DNA from: Bradyrhizobium sp. 170
GTDB taxonomy: Bacteria > Pseudomonadota > Alphaproteobacteria > Rhizobiales > Xanthobacteraceae
NCBI RefSeq assembly: GCF_023101085.1
Contig: NZ_CP064703.1
Coordinates: 4,898,001 to 4,962,000 of the forward strand
DNA: 64,000 nucleotides
Direction: 5' to 3'
The position numbers and the translations under genes were made by a program. Under the pieces are notes generated by a model that did not search any database, was not told the origin of the DNA, and saw only the letters and a program-made list of their open reading frames with translations. Shown here piece by piece: positions 32,437-41,196 of this stretch. How positions within the stretch are numbered: the first letter of the stretch is position 1; each line of letters opens with the position of its first letter.

Positions 32437-33183
32437 ATGTCAGCCTCCCCCGCCCGCCATCTCAATCTCTCCGGCGCCAGCAATTTCCGTGATCTCGGTG
32501 GCTATCCCACGCGCGACGGCCGGACCGTGCGCTGGCGGCAGATCTTCCGCTCCAACCATCTCGGCCATCTCACCGACGATGATGTCTCCGTCCTGCGGGA
32601 GCTGGGCGTCCGCAGCGCGTTCGACTTTCGCGGCACCGAGGAACGCGCCGCCGCCCTGTGCGGCATGCCTGAAATCACCGTCCATTCGCTGCCGGTCGAA
32701 CCCACTGTCGTCGCGGCGCTGCGCGCCATCGCGGCCAGCGGCACGCCGCTGTCGACGGACCACGCCGTCGAGGTGATGCGCGATTCCTACAGCGGCTACG
32801 TACAGAACAACACGCAGCATTTCCGCACGCTGTTTGCCCATCTGCTGGAAGATCGCGCGCCGCTGGTGATCCATTGCACCGCCGGCAAGGACCGCACCGG
32901 TTTTGCGTGCGCGCTGATCCTGCATACGCTTGGCGTTGCCGACGACATCATCTCGGAAGACTATCTCCTGACCAACCGCTTCTACCGCAGGGATCCCAAT
33001 CACAGCACCGATCTGCCCGACGATATCAGGCAGGTGCTCGGCTCGGTGCAGGCATCGTTCCTCGCCGCCGCGTTCGAGGCCATCGACGCCGACTATGGCG
33101 ATCTCGAAAGCTATCTCCGCGATGGCCTCGGTCTCGGCAAAGCCGAACGTGCCCATCTCGAAGCGCGCTATCTGCAAGACTGA
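32437..33183 (+). CDS. tyrosine-protein phosphatase (LpxE-unrelated, DSP/PTP fold)
   Basis: 248 residues from ATG 32437. NFRDLGG near the N-terminus and HCTAGKDRTG (Cys-X5-Arg) near residue 147 are the marks of the bacterial Tyr/Ser phosphatase family that includes MptpB. Asp general acid likely in FDFRGTEER. Cytosolic, no signal peptide. Substrate may be phosphotyrosine proteins or phosphoinositide-like lipids. Monocistronic. Confidence 0.85.
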   Translation: MSASPARHLNLSGASNFRDLGGYPTRDGRTVRWRQIFRSNHLGHLTDDDVSVLRELGVRSAFDFRGTEERAAALCGMPEITVHSLPVEPTVVAALRAIAASGTPLSTDHAVEVMRDSYSGYVQNNTQHFRTLFAHLLEDRAPLVIHCTAGKDRTGFACALILHTLGVADDIISEDYLLTNRFYRRDPNHSTDLPDDIRQVLGSVQASFLAAAFEAIDADYGDLESYLRDGLGLGKAERAHLEARYLQD

Positions 33184-33203
33184 GACTGATCTGCAGCGCT
33201 GAC

Positions 33204-33892
33204 CTAATCCGCCTTCACCCGCCGCAACGATACGACCTGCGCGGACGGCTTGCCACCTGTCGTCCTGACGTTGACCTGCACCTTGTAGTCGTTGCTGGTT
33301 TCGCCCTTGGGCACATAGAGCATCGCGGTAAAGCGCACGCGGCCGCGCGCATCGAGCATCACCGGCAGATCCTCGCGCGGAAGGAATTACCCTGGCGATT
33401 TCGCGGCGGCAACCTGGCCGTCATGACAGGCTCGACCAGCGCACGTAGATCGAGCCTGGTCGCCGTCGCACCATCAATCCGGTAATAGGCAAAGGAATCG
33501 CTGTCCCAGCGGCTGTTCGCGACCTCGATCACCGCCCGGCTGTCCGGAGACCAGGCCGCGAGCAGATCGTAGCGGTTCGCCCGCGTCCCGCCGGTCTCCC
33601 AATAGGTGCCGCCAAGCGTGGCAAGCACCGCGCCATCGGTGACACGGACCAGGACATTTTCGACGTCGTTGGGAACATCGTCGCCGGACGGCAGGCCCTG
33701 CGCGGTCCGCCAGGCGAACGCATAATTTTTGGATGGCGAGGTGGTGTTGGCGAACACCCGCAACGCGCCCTTGCCTGCACCGCAGACGAGGCTGCCACGT
33801 TGATCGGCGATGCAGGCCTCACCCCGCACCGCGGCCGTTTGCGACGCGTACAATGCGAGGAGGACGACCGCAAATCTCAAAGCGTTGCGCAC
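33204..33892 (-). pseudogene. exported protein gene split by a one-base frameshift
   Basis: From ATG 33892 a signal peptide (VVLLALYASQTAAVRG) is followed by about 150 residues with SPSKNYAFAWRTAQG and LLAAWSPDSRAVIEV, then an unrelated tail and stop. The other frame carries on from the same point with REDLPVMLDARGRVRFTAML to RRVKAD and a TAG at 33204. One extra T near 33387 would join both into about 229 residues. Either a recent mutation or a sequencing error. No known family. Confidence 0.65.
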
Positions 33893-33968
33893 GGTTCGAT
33901 CCTAAGCTCCGGCCGCCTGCTCCGTAAAGCGGCGGACGGATTTGGCGGCCGTGCGGCTCGCTACGGCT

Positions 33969-34169
33969 TTAGGCCGCTGCTTCCATTTCCATTTCGGCAT
34001 CGAGGTCGGCGATGACGTCCTCGAACGCCGAGATCGCCTGCTGGATCGCTGCGATCTGCATCAATTCCCAGCTCGAAACCGGACCGCTGCGATTTTGCAG
34101 CGCTACGACCAGGTCGCGCCGCTGCTCCTTAAGCTGAACAAGCGGTAAACCGTGATCCGGCAAACCCAT
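33969..34169 (-). CDS. small helical protein
   Basis: 66 residues from ATG 34169 with GGGGG about seven bases upstream. Helical and acidic at the C-terminus (FEDVIADLDAEMEMEAAA); LVQLKEQRRDLVVALQNRSG suggests a helical hairpin. Cytosolic. Function unknown. Confidence 0.6.
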   Translation of the reverse strand: MGLPDHGLPLVQLKEQRRDLVVALQNRSGPVSSWELMQIAAIQQAISAFEDVIADLDAEMEMEAAA

Positions 34170-34418
34170 GACAAATCCCCCTGCCTTTTGTTGGTATCCG
34201 GTTGTACCGAACGGATTCTGAAAACGGCTTACAGAACTCCGGCAAATTTTATCGATTCCGCCCCATTCCGTAGTCTTACGCAATTCGCTTCCTCCGGATG
34301 GGCGCGGCTCGCGGCAATTTGGGCGCGTGAGACAGATCGTTCCATGCAGAATTCGCCGCATGCCAGTGAAAAACTCCTGATATGGTGCGCTCCCGTTTCC
34401 CGGCAGGCGGAGGCCCTC

Positions 34419-35099
34419 ATGGACGGAAAAGTCATTGTCGTGACGGGCGCGCTGGGTGCGCTCGGCCGGGTGGTCGTGGACGAAGCGCTGGCGCGGGGCG
34501 CCCGGATTGCAAGCGTCGATCATGCGCCGACGCAAGCCCCGGCCACGGCCGATCTGTTCGAGCTCGGCGGCGTCGACCTCACCGATACAGCCCAGGCCGG
34601 CAAGGCGATCGCGGCCGCCGCGGCGCATTTCGGCAAGCTCGACGCGCTGATCAATATCGCCGGCGGCTTCGCATTCGAGACAGTGACCGACGGCGATCCC
34701 AAAACGTGGCAGCGGATGTACGCGCTCAACGTCATGACCGCGCTCAACGCATCGCGCGCGGCGATTCCGCATCTCATCTCGTCGGGCACTGGACGCATCG
34801 TCAATATCGGCGCGATGGGCGCGCTGCAGGCGGGCAGTGGCATGGGCGCCTACGCCGCCTCCAAGGCCGGCGTGCATCGCCTCACCGAGGCGCTCGCCGC
34901 CGAACTCAAAGGCAAGATCACGGTCAACGCCGTGCTGCCGTCGATCATCGACACCGCGGCCAACCGCGCCAGCATGCCGAAAGCCGATTTCACCAAATGG
35001 GTGACGCCGAAAGAGTTGGCCGACGTGATCCTGTTCCTCGCCAGCGACGCGGCCAGCGCCGTCACCGGCGCGCTGCTGCCGGTGAGCGGTAGGGTTTAG
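34419..35099 (+). CDS. SDR-family oxidoreductase
   Basis: 226 residues from ATG 34419 (GGAGG five bases upstream). KVIVVTGALGALGRVV is a modified cofactor loop; INIAGG stands for NNAG; IVNIGAMGAL holds the catalytic Ser region and YAASKAG the Tyr and Lys. C-terminus VTGALLPVSGRV. A short, FabG-like SDR of unknown substrate, alone in its transcription unit. Confidence 0.8.
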   Translation: MDGKVIVVTGALGALGRVVVDEALARGARIASVDHAPTQAPATADLFELGGVDLTDTAQAGKAIAAAAAHFGKLDALINIAGGFAFETVTDGDPKTWQRMYALNVMTALNASRAAIPHLISSGTGRIVNIGAMGALQAGSGMGAYAASKAGVHRLTEALAAELKGKITVNAVLPSIIDTAANRASMPKADFTKWVTPKELADVILFLASDAASAVTGALLPVSGRV

Positions 35100-35147
35100 A
35101 GGGCTTACACACCTTTTCGCTTCGCCTATCGGTGTTATATTTTAGCA

Positions 35148-35357
35148 ATGACAACCGTTGAGAACATTCAAGAAGCCATTACGCAATTGCCTGCCTGGGA
35201 ACTGGCACGGTTCCGCGAATGGTTTGAGGCGTTCGACGCCGAAAACTTCGATGCGGCCATTGGGCGGGATGCCCAAAGCGGCCAACTCGACGCCGTTGCA
35301 GAGGAAGCTATTGCAGCCTATCGCGCAAGAACGTTCCTCAAGGCGGGATCAACATGA
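35148..35357 (+). CDS. orphan RelE-type antitoxin-like protein
   Basis: 69 residues. MTTVENIQEAITQLPAWELA followed by RFREWFEAFDAENFDAAI and AVAEEAIAAYRA has the pattern of the short acidic antitoxins that usually precede a RelE/ParE toxin in alphaproteobacteria. Here the next gene is a membrane protein overlapped by ATGA, and no toxin is visible. Either a solo antitoxin, or the pair has been rebuilt. Confidence 0.6.
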   Translation: MTTVENIQEAITQLPAWELARFREWFEAFDAENFDAAIGRDAQSGQLDAVAEEAIAAYRARTFLKAGST

Positions 35358-35662
35358 CAACATACCAAAGGGCCTTCTATCGGATCGGGCAAGCGTCCGG
35401 CATCGTGCTGGTCATCGGTTTTTTCTGGTGGGCTGAACTACAGATGAACTATGTGGGATGGCCCAACTTCCCGCAGTTCGAAATAGGGCTCACAGTGAAC
35501 GGCATCGTTGTCTACACTTCACCAAAGGACGCGGAATTTAGCCGACATTTGATACGGACGATGATCGTCTCGGGCGCGTTGATGATTATCTGTCTCGTTT
35601 TTTCGGGCGAGCTGAACAGGATGTTGAACCGACCAAAGCCGCCGCTTCCACCCGAGTACTAG
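35354..35662 (+). CDS. two-helix membrane protein coupled to the antitoxin-like gene
   Basis: 102 residues; start overlaps the previous stop (ATGA). Helices near 10-27 and 73-90, with a 45-residue loop between them containing NGIVVYTSPKDAEF. Pro-rich C-terminus. No family recognised; not a toxin of known type. Confidence 0.6.
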   Translation: MTTYQRAFYRIGQASGIVLVIGFFWWAELQMNYVGWPNFPQFEIGLTVNGIVVYTSPKDAEFSRHLIRTMIVSGALMIICLVFSGELNRMLNRPKPPLPPEY

Positions 35663-35701
35663 TCCCAATTCCGAGAAGCCCGATTACGATCGCTTGATCG
35701 G

Positions 35702-36415
35702 CTAACCCTCTACATCCACCAGCTTTCGTAGCACCGCCTTGAAGCGGATGCTGCGCTTGCCGGCGAGCGCGGTGGCTTCGCCTTCCGCGCCATTGCCGTC
35801 ATACGTGCCGGAAAAGCCGATACCGACTTCATGGCCGCCGAACACCGGCCGCTCGCTTCTGGAGGGCGTATGCTCGCGATTGACGAGTTCGCCTTTCCAT
35901 CTGCCGTTCGCCGCCGTGTACGCCCCGACATAGTCGAAGAACGCGTCGCCGCCTCGGATGCGGCCGTCGTGCAGCATCATGACACCGGTGTTACCGGCGT
36001 CGATGCCGTCGAGCATGCGGATGTGGATGGAGTAGAGCCCGTTACCGATCCCGTCGGGGCCGACCGCACCGGGCGGCGGTGCGTCGGAATCGTTGATCGG
36101 GGTCAGGACAGTCGTGAACCGGACTCCCGGCAAGGCTGCGCTGCCGCCCTCGAAGTGAACTTCCTCCCCGCGACGCTCGCCTGTGAAATTCATCGCGATA
36201 TTGTCGGCGTCGAACATCGGGACATATCCGGGATCGTGGTAATGGCGCGACATCACGCATTCGGCGGAGATGACGCCGTCGGCCTCGGTGAAATGGCCGA
36301 CGAATGAAGAGCCGGAATCGCCGCCATAGAGCCTGCCGCCCGCCGTGGCGAACATCACGCCGGAACCTTCCCCGCGCTCCGTCGTGAAACGGAATTTGTA
36401 CAATCCTTGCAGCAC
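35702..36415 (-). CDS. GrlR-like protein, paralogue 3
   Basis: 237 residues from GTG 36415, where LQGLYKFRF lines up with the starts of paralogues 1 and 2; the open frame upstream is not conserved. Two-fold layout again; HTPSRSERPVFGGHEVGIGF varies a block that is nearly constant in the other two. The most diverged of the three and not linked to a transporter-like gene. Confidence 0.75.
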   Translation of the reverse strand: MLQGLYKFRFTTERGEGSGVMFATAGGRLYGGDSGSSFVGHFTEADGVISAECVMSRHYHDPGYVPMFDADNIAMNFTGERRGEEVHFEGGSAALPGVRFTTVLTPINDSDAPPPGAVGPDGIGNGLYSIHIRMLDGIDAGNTGVMMLHDGRIRGGDAFFDYVGAYTAANGRWKGELVNREHTPSRSERPVFGGHEVGIGFSGTYDGNGAEGEATALAGKRSIRFKAVLRKLVDVEG

Positions 36416-36605
36416 GCCCTGCTCACTCCGGAATCGACAAAAGCCAGTGACCCGCGAACGATCGATCGCAGGTTCCCTCAATTGCCGTTGGTCTTGTCCC
36501 GCGCCGACAATAGCCGCTGCCGTGGTATCCGATCAAACGCTTTGCCGGAATTCGGCTAGAGTCCGCGGGATTGAGTCGCGGCTGCCTGCGCCGCCGGAGC
36601 GAAAT

Positions 36606-37283
36606 TTGGAAACCGCGCTGTATCTGCCCGTCAAACGCTTCCTCGAAAAGCTCGGCTTCACCGTCAAGGGCGAGGTCGGGGGCTGCGATCTGGTGGCGCT
36701 GAGCGGTGACGATCCGCCGATCGTGGTGATCGGCGAACTGAAGCTTTCCTTCAACCTGGAACTGATCCTGCAGGCGGTCGATCGCGCCGGCGCTGCCGAC
36801 GAGGTCTGGCTTGCGGCCAAATTATCTGCCCGCGGCAAGGGCCGCGAGAGCGACGCGCGTTATCGCAATCTCTGCCGCCGGCTCGGTTTCGGCATGCTGG
36901 CGGTCACCAATACCGGCGATGTCGAGGTGATCGTCCAGCCCGCGACGACAGCCCCTCGCCGCAATCCCAAAAAGCGGTCGCGGCTGGTCGCCGAGCATCA
37001 GAAGCGCAAGGGCGATCCTGTCCTGGGCGGCTCGACGCGCGCGCCGATCATGACGGCCTACCGGCAGCAGGCGCTGGCCTGCGCCTCGGCCCTGTCTGGC
37101 GGGCCGCGACGCGTCAGGGATCTGCGGAGCGAGATTCCCGACGCCGGAAAGATCCTCCTGCACAACGTCTATGGCTGGTTCGACCGCGCCGAGCGCGGCA
37201 TCTATGTGCTGACCGATGCCGGACATGCCGCCCTGAAACGCTGGCCGCAGCAGCCGCTTGAACTGACCGCCGCCGCGCCATGA
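36606..37283 (+). CDS. DUF2161 putative PD-(D/E)XK-type protein
   Basis: 225 residues from TTG 36606 with GGAG six bases upstream; it starts ETALYLPVKRFLEKLGF as expected for DUF2161, whereas the longer open frame overlaps GrlR paralogue 3 in antisense. GCDLVAL and VVIGELKLS carry the D and ExK of a nuclease-like fold. C-terminal half looks like a winged helix (LLHNVYGWFDRAERGIYVLT). Nuclease or DNA-binding function inferred only. Confidence 0.75.
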   Translation: METALYLPVKRFLEKLGFTVKGEVGGCDLVALSGDDPPIVVIGELKLSFNLELILQAVDRAGAADEVWLAAKLSARGKGRESDARYRNLCRRLGFGMLAVTNTGDVEVIVQPATTAPRRNPKKRSRLVAEHQKRKGDPVLGGSTRAPIMTAYRQQALACASALSGGPRRVRDLRSEIPDAGKILLHNVYGWFDRAERGIYVLTDAGHAALKRWPQQPLELTAAAP

Positions 37284-37304
37284 CGGCGAGAACAGGAGGG
37301 TATC

Positions 37305-37604
37305 ATGATCGTGGTGACCGGCAGCGTAACCGCGCGTGCGGACAGTTTTGACGAAGTCCGCCGATTGAGCCTCGAGCACGTCCACCGCTCGCGCACCGAG
37401 CCCGGCTGCATTTCCCACGCCGTGAGTGTCGATTGCGAAAATCCGTTGCGGCTGGTGTTTTTCGAGCAATGGGCCGATCGCGCCGCCCTATTGACCCATT
37501 TTGCGGTCCCCGCCTCGCGCGATTTCGTCCGCGCGCTGCAATCGCTCGCGGATCAGGCCACCACCATCGAACTGTATGACGCTACCAGACTTGAGAGATT
37601 GTAG
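37305..37604 (+). CDS. antibiotic biosynthesis monooxygenase (ABM) domain protein
   Basis: 99 residues, the usual single-domain length, dimeric ferredoxin-like fold. IVVTGSVTARADSFDEVRRL, RTEPGCISHAV and FFEQWADRAALLTHF are typical ABM features (as in YgiN quinol monooxygenase). AGGAGG precedes the ATG. It lies 21 bp after DUF2161, probably in one operon. Substrate unknown. Confidence 0.8.
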   Translation: MIVVTGSVTARADSFDEVRRLSLEHVHRSRTEPGCISHAVSVDCENPLRLVFFEQWADRAALLTHFAVPASRDFVRALQSLADQATTIELYDATRLERL

Positions 37605-37634
37605 ATGCATGGCTGTATTGCCATGCGAAATTCA

Positions 37635-37655
37635 TATTGCAATGCAGCATGCGGG
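37635..37655. promoter_or_regulatory. TGC/GCA-rich motif upstream of the 100-residue gene
   Basis: ATATTGCAATGCAGCATGC shares ATATTG and GCAGCATG with the motif at 38837 and TTGCAATGC with the palindrome at 2983. Also note the hairpin GCATGGC/GCCATGC at 37607-37626, possibly ending the previous transcript. Confidence 0.4.
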
Positions 37656-37692
37656 CACCTAGGTATCTCCGCAATCAGATTGCGAGGCCCCG

Positions 37693-37995
37693 ATGAGCGA
37701 AGACTGGAACACGAAATACGGCACACGGCGCGTGCGGCGGGATCCGCCGACGCTGGAGGAGGCAATCTTCGCCGCGGTCGGGATCACCGACGATCAGCAG
37801 CAGCAGGCGGAAATCGCCGCCGCGCTGATGGGCCTGCCCTTTGAGGAAGTGCTGGCTGAAGTGAAGAAGACCGGCCGCGCGGTAGCGCGATCGGCCACCC
37901 GCATCATCGCGGGCGAGCAAGGTGCCCAGCGCGCCGTCGTGGTCGAGCGCCGCGTTGTCAGACGATTCGGCAACGACAAGCGCACCGGCACCTGA
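37693..37995 (+). CDS. small conserved protein of unknown function
   Basis: 100 residues, soluble, basic at both ends with an acidic centre (DPPTLEEAIFAAVGITDDQQ). The C-terminal half (RAVVVERRVVRRFG) suggests beta strands. No domain recognised. Preceded by the TGC-rich motif. Confidence 0.6.
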   Translation: MSEDWNTKYGTRRVRRDPPTLEEAIFAAVGITDDQQQQAEIAAALMGLPFEEVLAEVKKTGRAVARSATRIIAGEQGAQRAVVVERRVVRRFGNDKRTGT

Positions 37996-38061
37996 AGCCC
38001 GGAGCGTTTTTGAGCGAACTAGATACCGGTTCGCGTAAAGAAACGCGTCAAGACGAAAAAA

Positions 38062-38098
38062 TTGAGCCCGGTTCTGATTCAATCAGAACCGGGCTCAA
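38062..38098. repeat. perfect 37-bp palindrome, GAGCCCGGTTCTGATT family
   Basis: TTGAGCCCGGTTCTGATT, one C, and the exact inverse. Flanked by A-runs. Same family at 56124-56160 and a partial copy at 60885-60905. It lies between convergent genes and may terminate both. Confidence 0.85.
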
Positions 38099-38158
38099 AA
38101 AGTTTTGGGCAATTTGCGGGACTAAACTTCAGCGAATTGCCCTGATTGAACGCCCCGC

Positions 38159-38779
38159 TCAGGCGGCGCGACCCCAGCCATACATCCGAAGCAGCATCCG
38201 CCAATAGGCACGGTTCATATTCGCGACCGTGCGCGCGGCATTCAGCGTGCTGTCCGTCCAGGTGGTCGCAAGCTCCGTGTGATCCTGTTTCGTCAGGTCG
38301 ATGGTGCCGGTGGATTCGCCGTGGCGGAACACCAGCTGCGCGCCGAACTTGTTGGCGAGCGCCCGCATCGGCTCGTTCTGCGCGCCGGTCGTGATCCGCA
38401 GGCTCTTGTAGCCCTTGGCGCGCGCCACCGTGATCAGCTTGCGAAACAGGATGCTGCCGACGCCCCGCCGACGCACTGACGCTTCGACGCTGAACGCGAT
38501 CTCGGGAAGCGAATCAGGTGACTGGTCCGGCGGATGCAGTTCCGCCGCGCCCCGAACCACGCCGTTTTCAAAGAAGGCGATGATGGTCGTGCCGTCATTG
38601 GCGCATTTCTCGGCGTAGCGCTCGATGAAGCCGTCGTCCATGAAGCCATGGAAACGGTCGCGGCGGCTGGTGCGGTCGAGCCGCAGCAGGTGATCGCGCA
38701 ACAGCGGCAATTCTTCCTGCTGGCTCAGCGTACGCACGCTAGAGTTGGCGAGCGCGGCCGCGATATGGGTGAGGTACAT
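38159..38779 (-). CDS. GNAT family acetyltransferase
   Basis: 206 residues. The acetyl-CoA loop is SVEASVRRRGVGSILFRKLI (motif A, RxxGxG), preceded by PEIAFS and followed by LRITTGAQNEPMRALANKFG. Acetyl transfer to a small molecule or protein amine, cytosolic. The C-terminal 40 residues (VANMNRAYWRMLLRMYGWG) form an additional aromatic helix. A TGC-rich motif lies about 60 bp upstream. Confidence 0.85.
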   Translation of the reverse strand: MYLTHIAAALANSSVRTLSQQEELPLLRDHLLRLDRTSRRDRFHGFMDDGFIERYAEKCANDGTTIIAFFENGVVRGAAELHPPDQSPDSLPEIAFSVEASVRRRGVGSILFRKLITVARAKGYKSLRITTGAQNEPMRALANKFGAQLVFRHGESTGTIDLTKQDHTELATTWTDSTLNAARTVANMNRAYWRMLLRMYGWGRAA

Positions 38780-38836
38780 ATCCTAAACTCCTCTGAGAGA
38801 AGCCCTCGAGGAGGCGTCGAATCCCTAGACCATCTA

Positions 38837-38856
38837 TATTGTGCATCGCAGCATGA
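38837..38856. promoter_or_regulatory. TGC/GCA-rich motif upstream of the GNAT gene
   Basis: TATTGTGCATCGCAGCATGA; like the site at 37635. The motif resembles TGC-rich sites I associate with phasin promoters; that is from memory and unproven. Confidence 0.35.
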
Positions 38857-39038
38857 AATTCAAGCCCGGATTGTCCGTGTACTGCCTTAAATAATGGCAA
38901 TCATTCCAGCGGCTTAGTGACATCTCTATTAACCAATTGTGAAGGCTGGGCACCCGGCGCAGACTGGGCACGGGGATTGCTTATTTCTGAACAGGCTTGG
39001 CTTACACAACGCACTCGGATGGTTCGCGGAGGTCCGTC

Positions 39039-39992
39039 GTGGCTGTCGTGCTCGACACCAGTTCTTGCCTTCCGGAACGCCGGCTGGCGGTGTGGCAAGA
39101 CATCGTCTGCGACACGTTCGTCGGCCTCGACTGCAAATCGGACATGCGCGGCGGGTTCTGGGGGGCGGTGTCGCAATGCAGAATCGGACCGGTGGCGCTT
39201 ACGCAGGTCGATTCCACCGCCCAGCGGGTCTTCCGCACGCCGTCGCGAATAGCCCGCTCCAGCGAAGATTACGTGCTGATGGCGCTGGGCAACCACGGCG
39301 TGAACGGCGTCTTCCAGGACGGCCGCGAGGCTGTCGTCTCCGCCGGGCAATTCGTCCTTTACGACACCACCCGCCCCTACGAATTGCGCTTTGACGACAG
39401 TTTTTCGCAGACGATCTTCCAGATGCCGCGCAAGCTGCTGCAACAGCGCGTCGGTTCGTTCAATGGTTTGACGGCGACCACGTTTGCGGGCGATCGTCCG
39501 CTCGAACGGCTGACCTATGATTTCGCGCGCAATGTGAGCCGGACGATCGAGCAGGTCGATGCCGCGGCGGCAAGCCGCCTGCTCGACCAGACACTCGACC
39601 TGCTCGCGATGACGCTTGCCGACAGGCTGCACGCGCGCCTGCCGGACCAGTCGGTCCACCGGTCGGCGCTGCTCTATCGCCTCAAGAATCATATCCTGAC
39701 GCATCTCGCCGATCCCGAATTATCGCTGCCGCGCGCTGCGGCGGCGACAGGAATCTCGCCGCGTTACGCCAGCGATTTGATGGCCGCCGAACAGACCTCG
39801 TTCCGCACCTACGTCCAGACGCAACGGCTGGAGCGCTGCAAGCGCGATCTTGCCGACCCCGCCTACCTTGCCCGGCACATCGGCGAGATCGCGTTCGCAT
39901 GGGGCTTTAACGACCTCGCGCATTTCAGCCGCATCTTCAAGCAGCGGTTCGGCGTCTCGCCGCGCGAATGGCGCGAGCAGCCGCGCCAGTAA
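39039..39992 (+). CDS. AraC-family transcriptional regulator
   Basis: 317 residues from GTG 39039, with GGAGG six bases upstream, preferred over a TTG at 38997. N-terminal sensor part (AraC_binding_2-like) with SAGQFVLYDTTRPYELRF; C-terminal pair of helix-turn-helix motifs (LPRAAAATGISPRYASDLM and IGEIAFAWGFNDLAHFSRIF) ending GVSPREWR. Placed before nitrilase and aldoxime dehydratase in the same direction, so it probably activates them in response to an aldoxime or nitrile. Confidence 0.85.
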   Translation: MAVVLDTSSCLPERRLAVWQDIVCDTFVGLDCKSDMRGGFWGAVSQCRIGPVALTQVDSTAQRVFRTPSRIARSSEDYVLMALGNHGVNGVFQDGREAVVSAGQFVLYDTTRPYELRFDDSFSQTIFQMPRKLLQQRVGSFNGLTATTFAGDRPLERLTYDFARNVSRTIEQVDAAAASRLLDQTLDLLAMTLADRLHARLPDQSVHRSALLYRLKNHILTHLADPELSLPRAAAATGISPRYASDLMAAEQTSFRTYVQTQRLERCKRDLADPAYLARHIGEIAFAWGFNDLAHFSRIFKQRFGVSPREWREQPRQ

Positions 39993-40156
39993 CGCCTTCC
40001 ACTCGGCCCGCCCTTCCTGCCACGCCACAGGCATTCGGCATCCATCTGCGCGTTAAGACAAGTTTTCGTTCCGCTGCAGACAAGCGGCGCGCGTTGCCAT
40101 GGCTGTAGGCTTTGGACCGAGCGATTGTTGGTCGCCAACGCGAAAAGGATGGTGCG

Positions 40157-41170
40157 ATGGGTCTGGTTCATCAGAAATACAAGGTGGCGGTGGTTCAGGC
40201 GGCGCCGGTCTTTCTCGATCTCGATGCCACCGTGGACAAGACCATCGCGCTGATCGAGGAAGCTTCCGCGCAAGGCGCCAAGCTGATCGCATTTCCCGAG
40301 ACCTTCATTCCCGGATATCCGTGGCAGATATGGCTTGGCGCCCCCGCCTGGGCGATCGGCCGCGGCTTTGTGCAGCGCTATTTTGACAATTCGCTCGCCT
40401 TCGACGGCCCGCAGGCAGAAAAGATCCGCAACGCCGTAAAGCGCGCCAAGCTAACCGCCGTGCTCGGACTATCCGAGCGCGACGGAGGCAGTCTCTATAT
40501 CGCGCAATGGCTGATCGGGCCCGACGGCGAAACCATCGCCAAGCGCCGGAAACTGCGTCCGACCCATGCCGAGCGCACCGTGTTCGGCGAAGGCGACGGC
40601 AGCGACCTCGCGGTGCATGATCGCGCCGACGTCGGACGGCTCGGCGCGCTGTGCTGCTGGGAGCATCTGCAGCCGCTGTCGAAATACGCGATGTATGCCC
40701 AGAACGAACAGGTGCATGTCGGCGCCTGGCCGAGTTTTTCGCTGTACGATCCGTTCGCGCACGCGCTCGGCCATGAGGTCAACAACGCCGCCAGCAAGGT
40801 CTATGCAGTCGAAGGCTCCTGCTTCTTCTTAGGCCCCTGCGCGGTCGTCTCGCAGGCGATGATCGAAGAGCTCTGCGACTCCCCCGAAAAGCACGCCTTC
40901 CTGCATACCGGCGGCGGCCACGCGGTGATCTACGGACCCGACGGCAGTTCGCTTGCTGAAAAACTCCCGCCCGACCAGGAGGGCATTCTATATGCCGATA
41001 TCGATCTCGGCATGATTGGGGTAGCGAAGAACGCCGCCGATCCGGCCGGGCATTACTCGCGGCCCGACGTCACGCGGCTGTTGCTCAACACCACACGCGC
41101 CAACCGCGTCGAACATTTCTCGCTTCCCGTCGATGCCGAGGTCATGAGCGAAATCAGGCTGCAGGCCTGA
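40157..41170 (+). CDS. nitrilase
   Basis: 337 residues from ATG 40157 (AAGGA upstream). The catalytic triad is complete: Glu in FPETFIPGYP, Lys in KRRKLRPTHAER, Cys in GALCCWEHLQP. The CCWEH pattern is that of true aliphatic or arylaceto-nitrilases. It converts a nitrile to the acid plus ammonia in the cytosol. The aldoxime dehydratase 26 bp downstream makes the nitrile, so the pair is a pathway. Confidence 0.9.
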   Translation: MGLVHQKYKVAVVQAAPVFLDLDATVDKTIALIEEASAQGAKLIAFPETFIPGYPWQIWLGAPAWAIGRGFVQRYFDNSLAFDGPQAEKIRNAVKRAKLTAVLGLSERDGGSLYIAQWLIGPDGETIAKRRKLRPTHAERTVFGEGDGSDLAVHDRADVGRLGALCCWEHLQPLSKYAMYAQNEQVHVGAWPSFSLYDPFAHALGHEVNNAASKVYAVEGSCFFLGPCAVVSQAMIEELCDSPEKHAFLHTGGGHAVIYGPDGSSLAEKLPPDQEGILYADIDLGMIGVAKNAADPAGHYSRPDVTRLLLNTTRANRVEHFSLPVDAEVMSEIRLQA

Positions 41171-41196
41171 CAGTTCATTTCGAGAGGAGCAGGCCG

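Noticed and set aside
26998..36415. type III secretion locus suggested by GrlR-like genes
   Set aside because: No secretion apparatus, chaperone or effector-like gene in the window.
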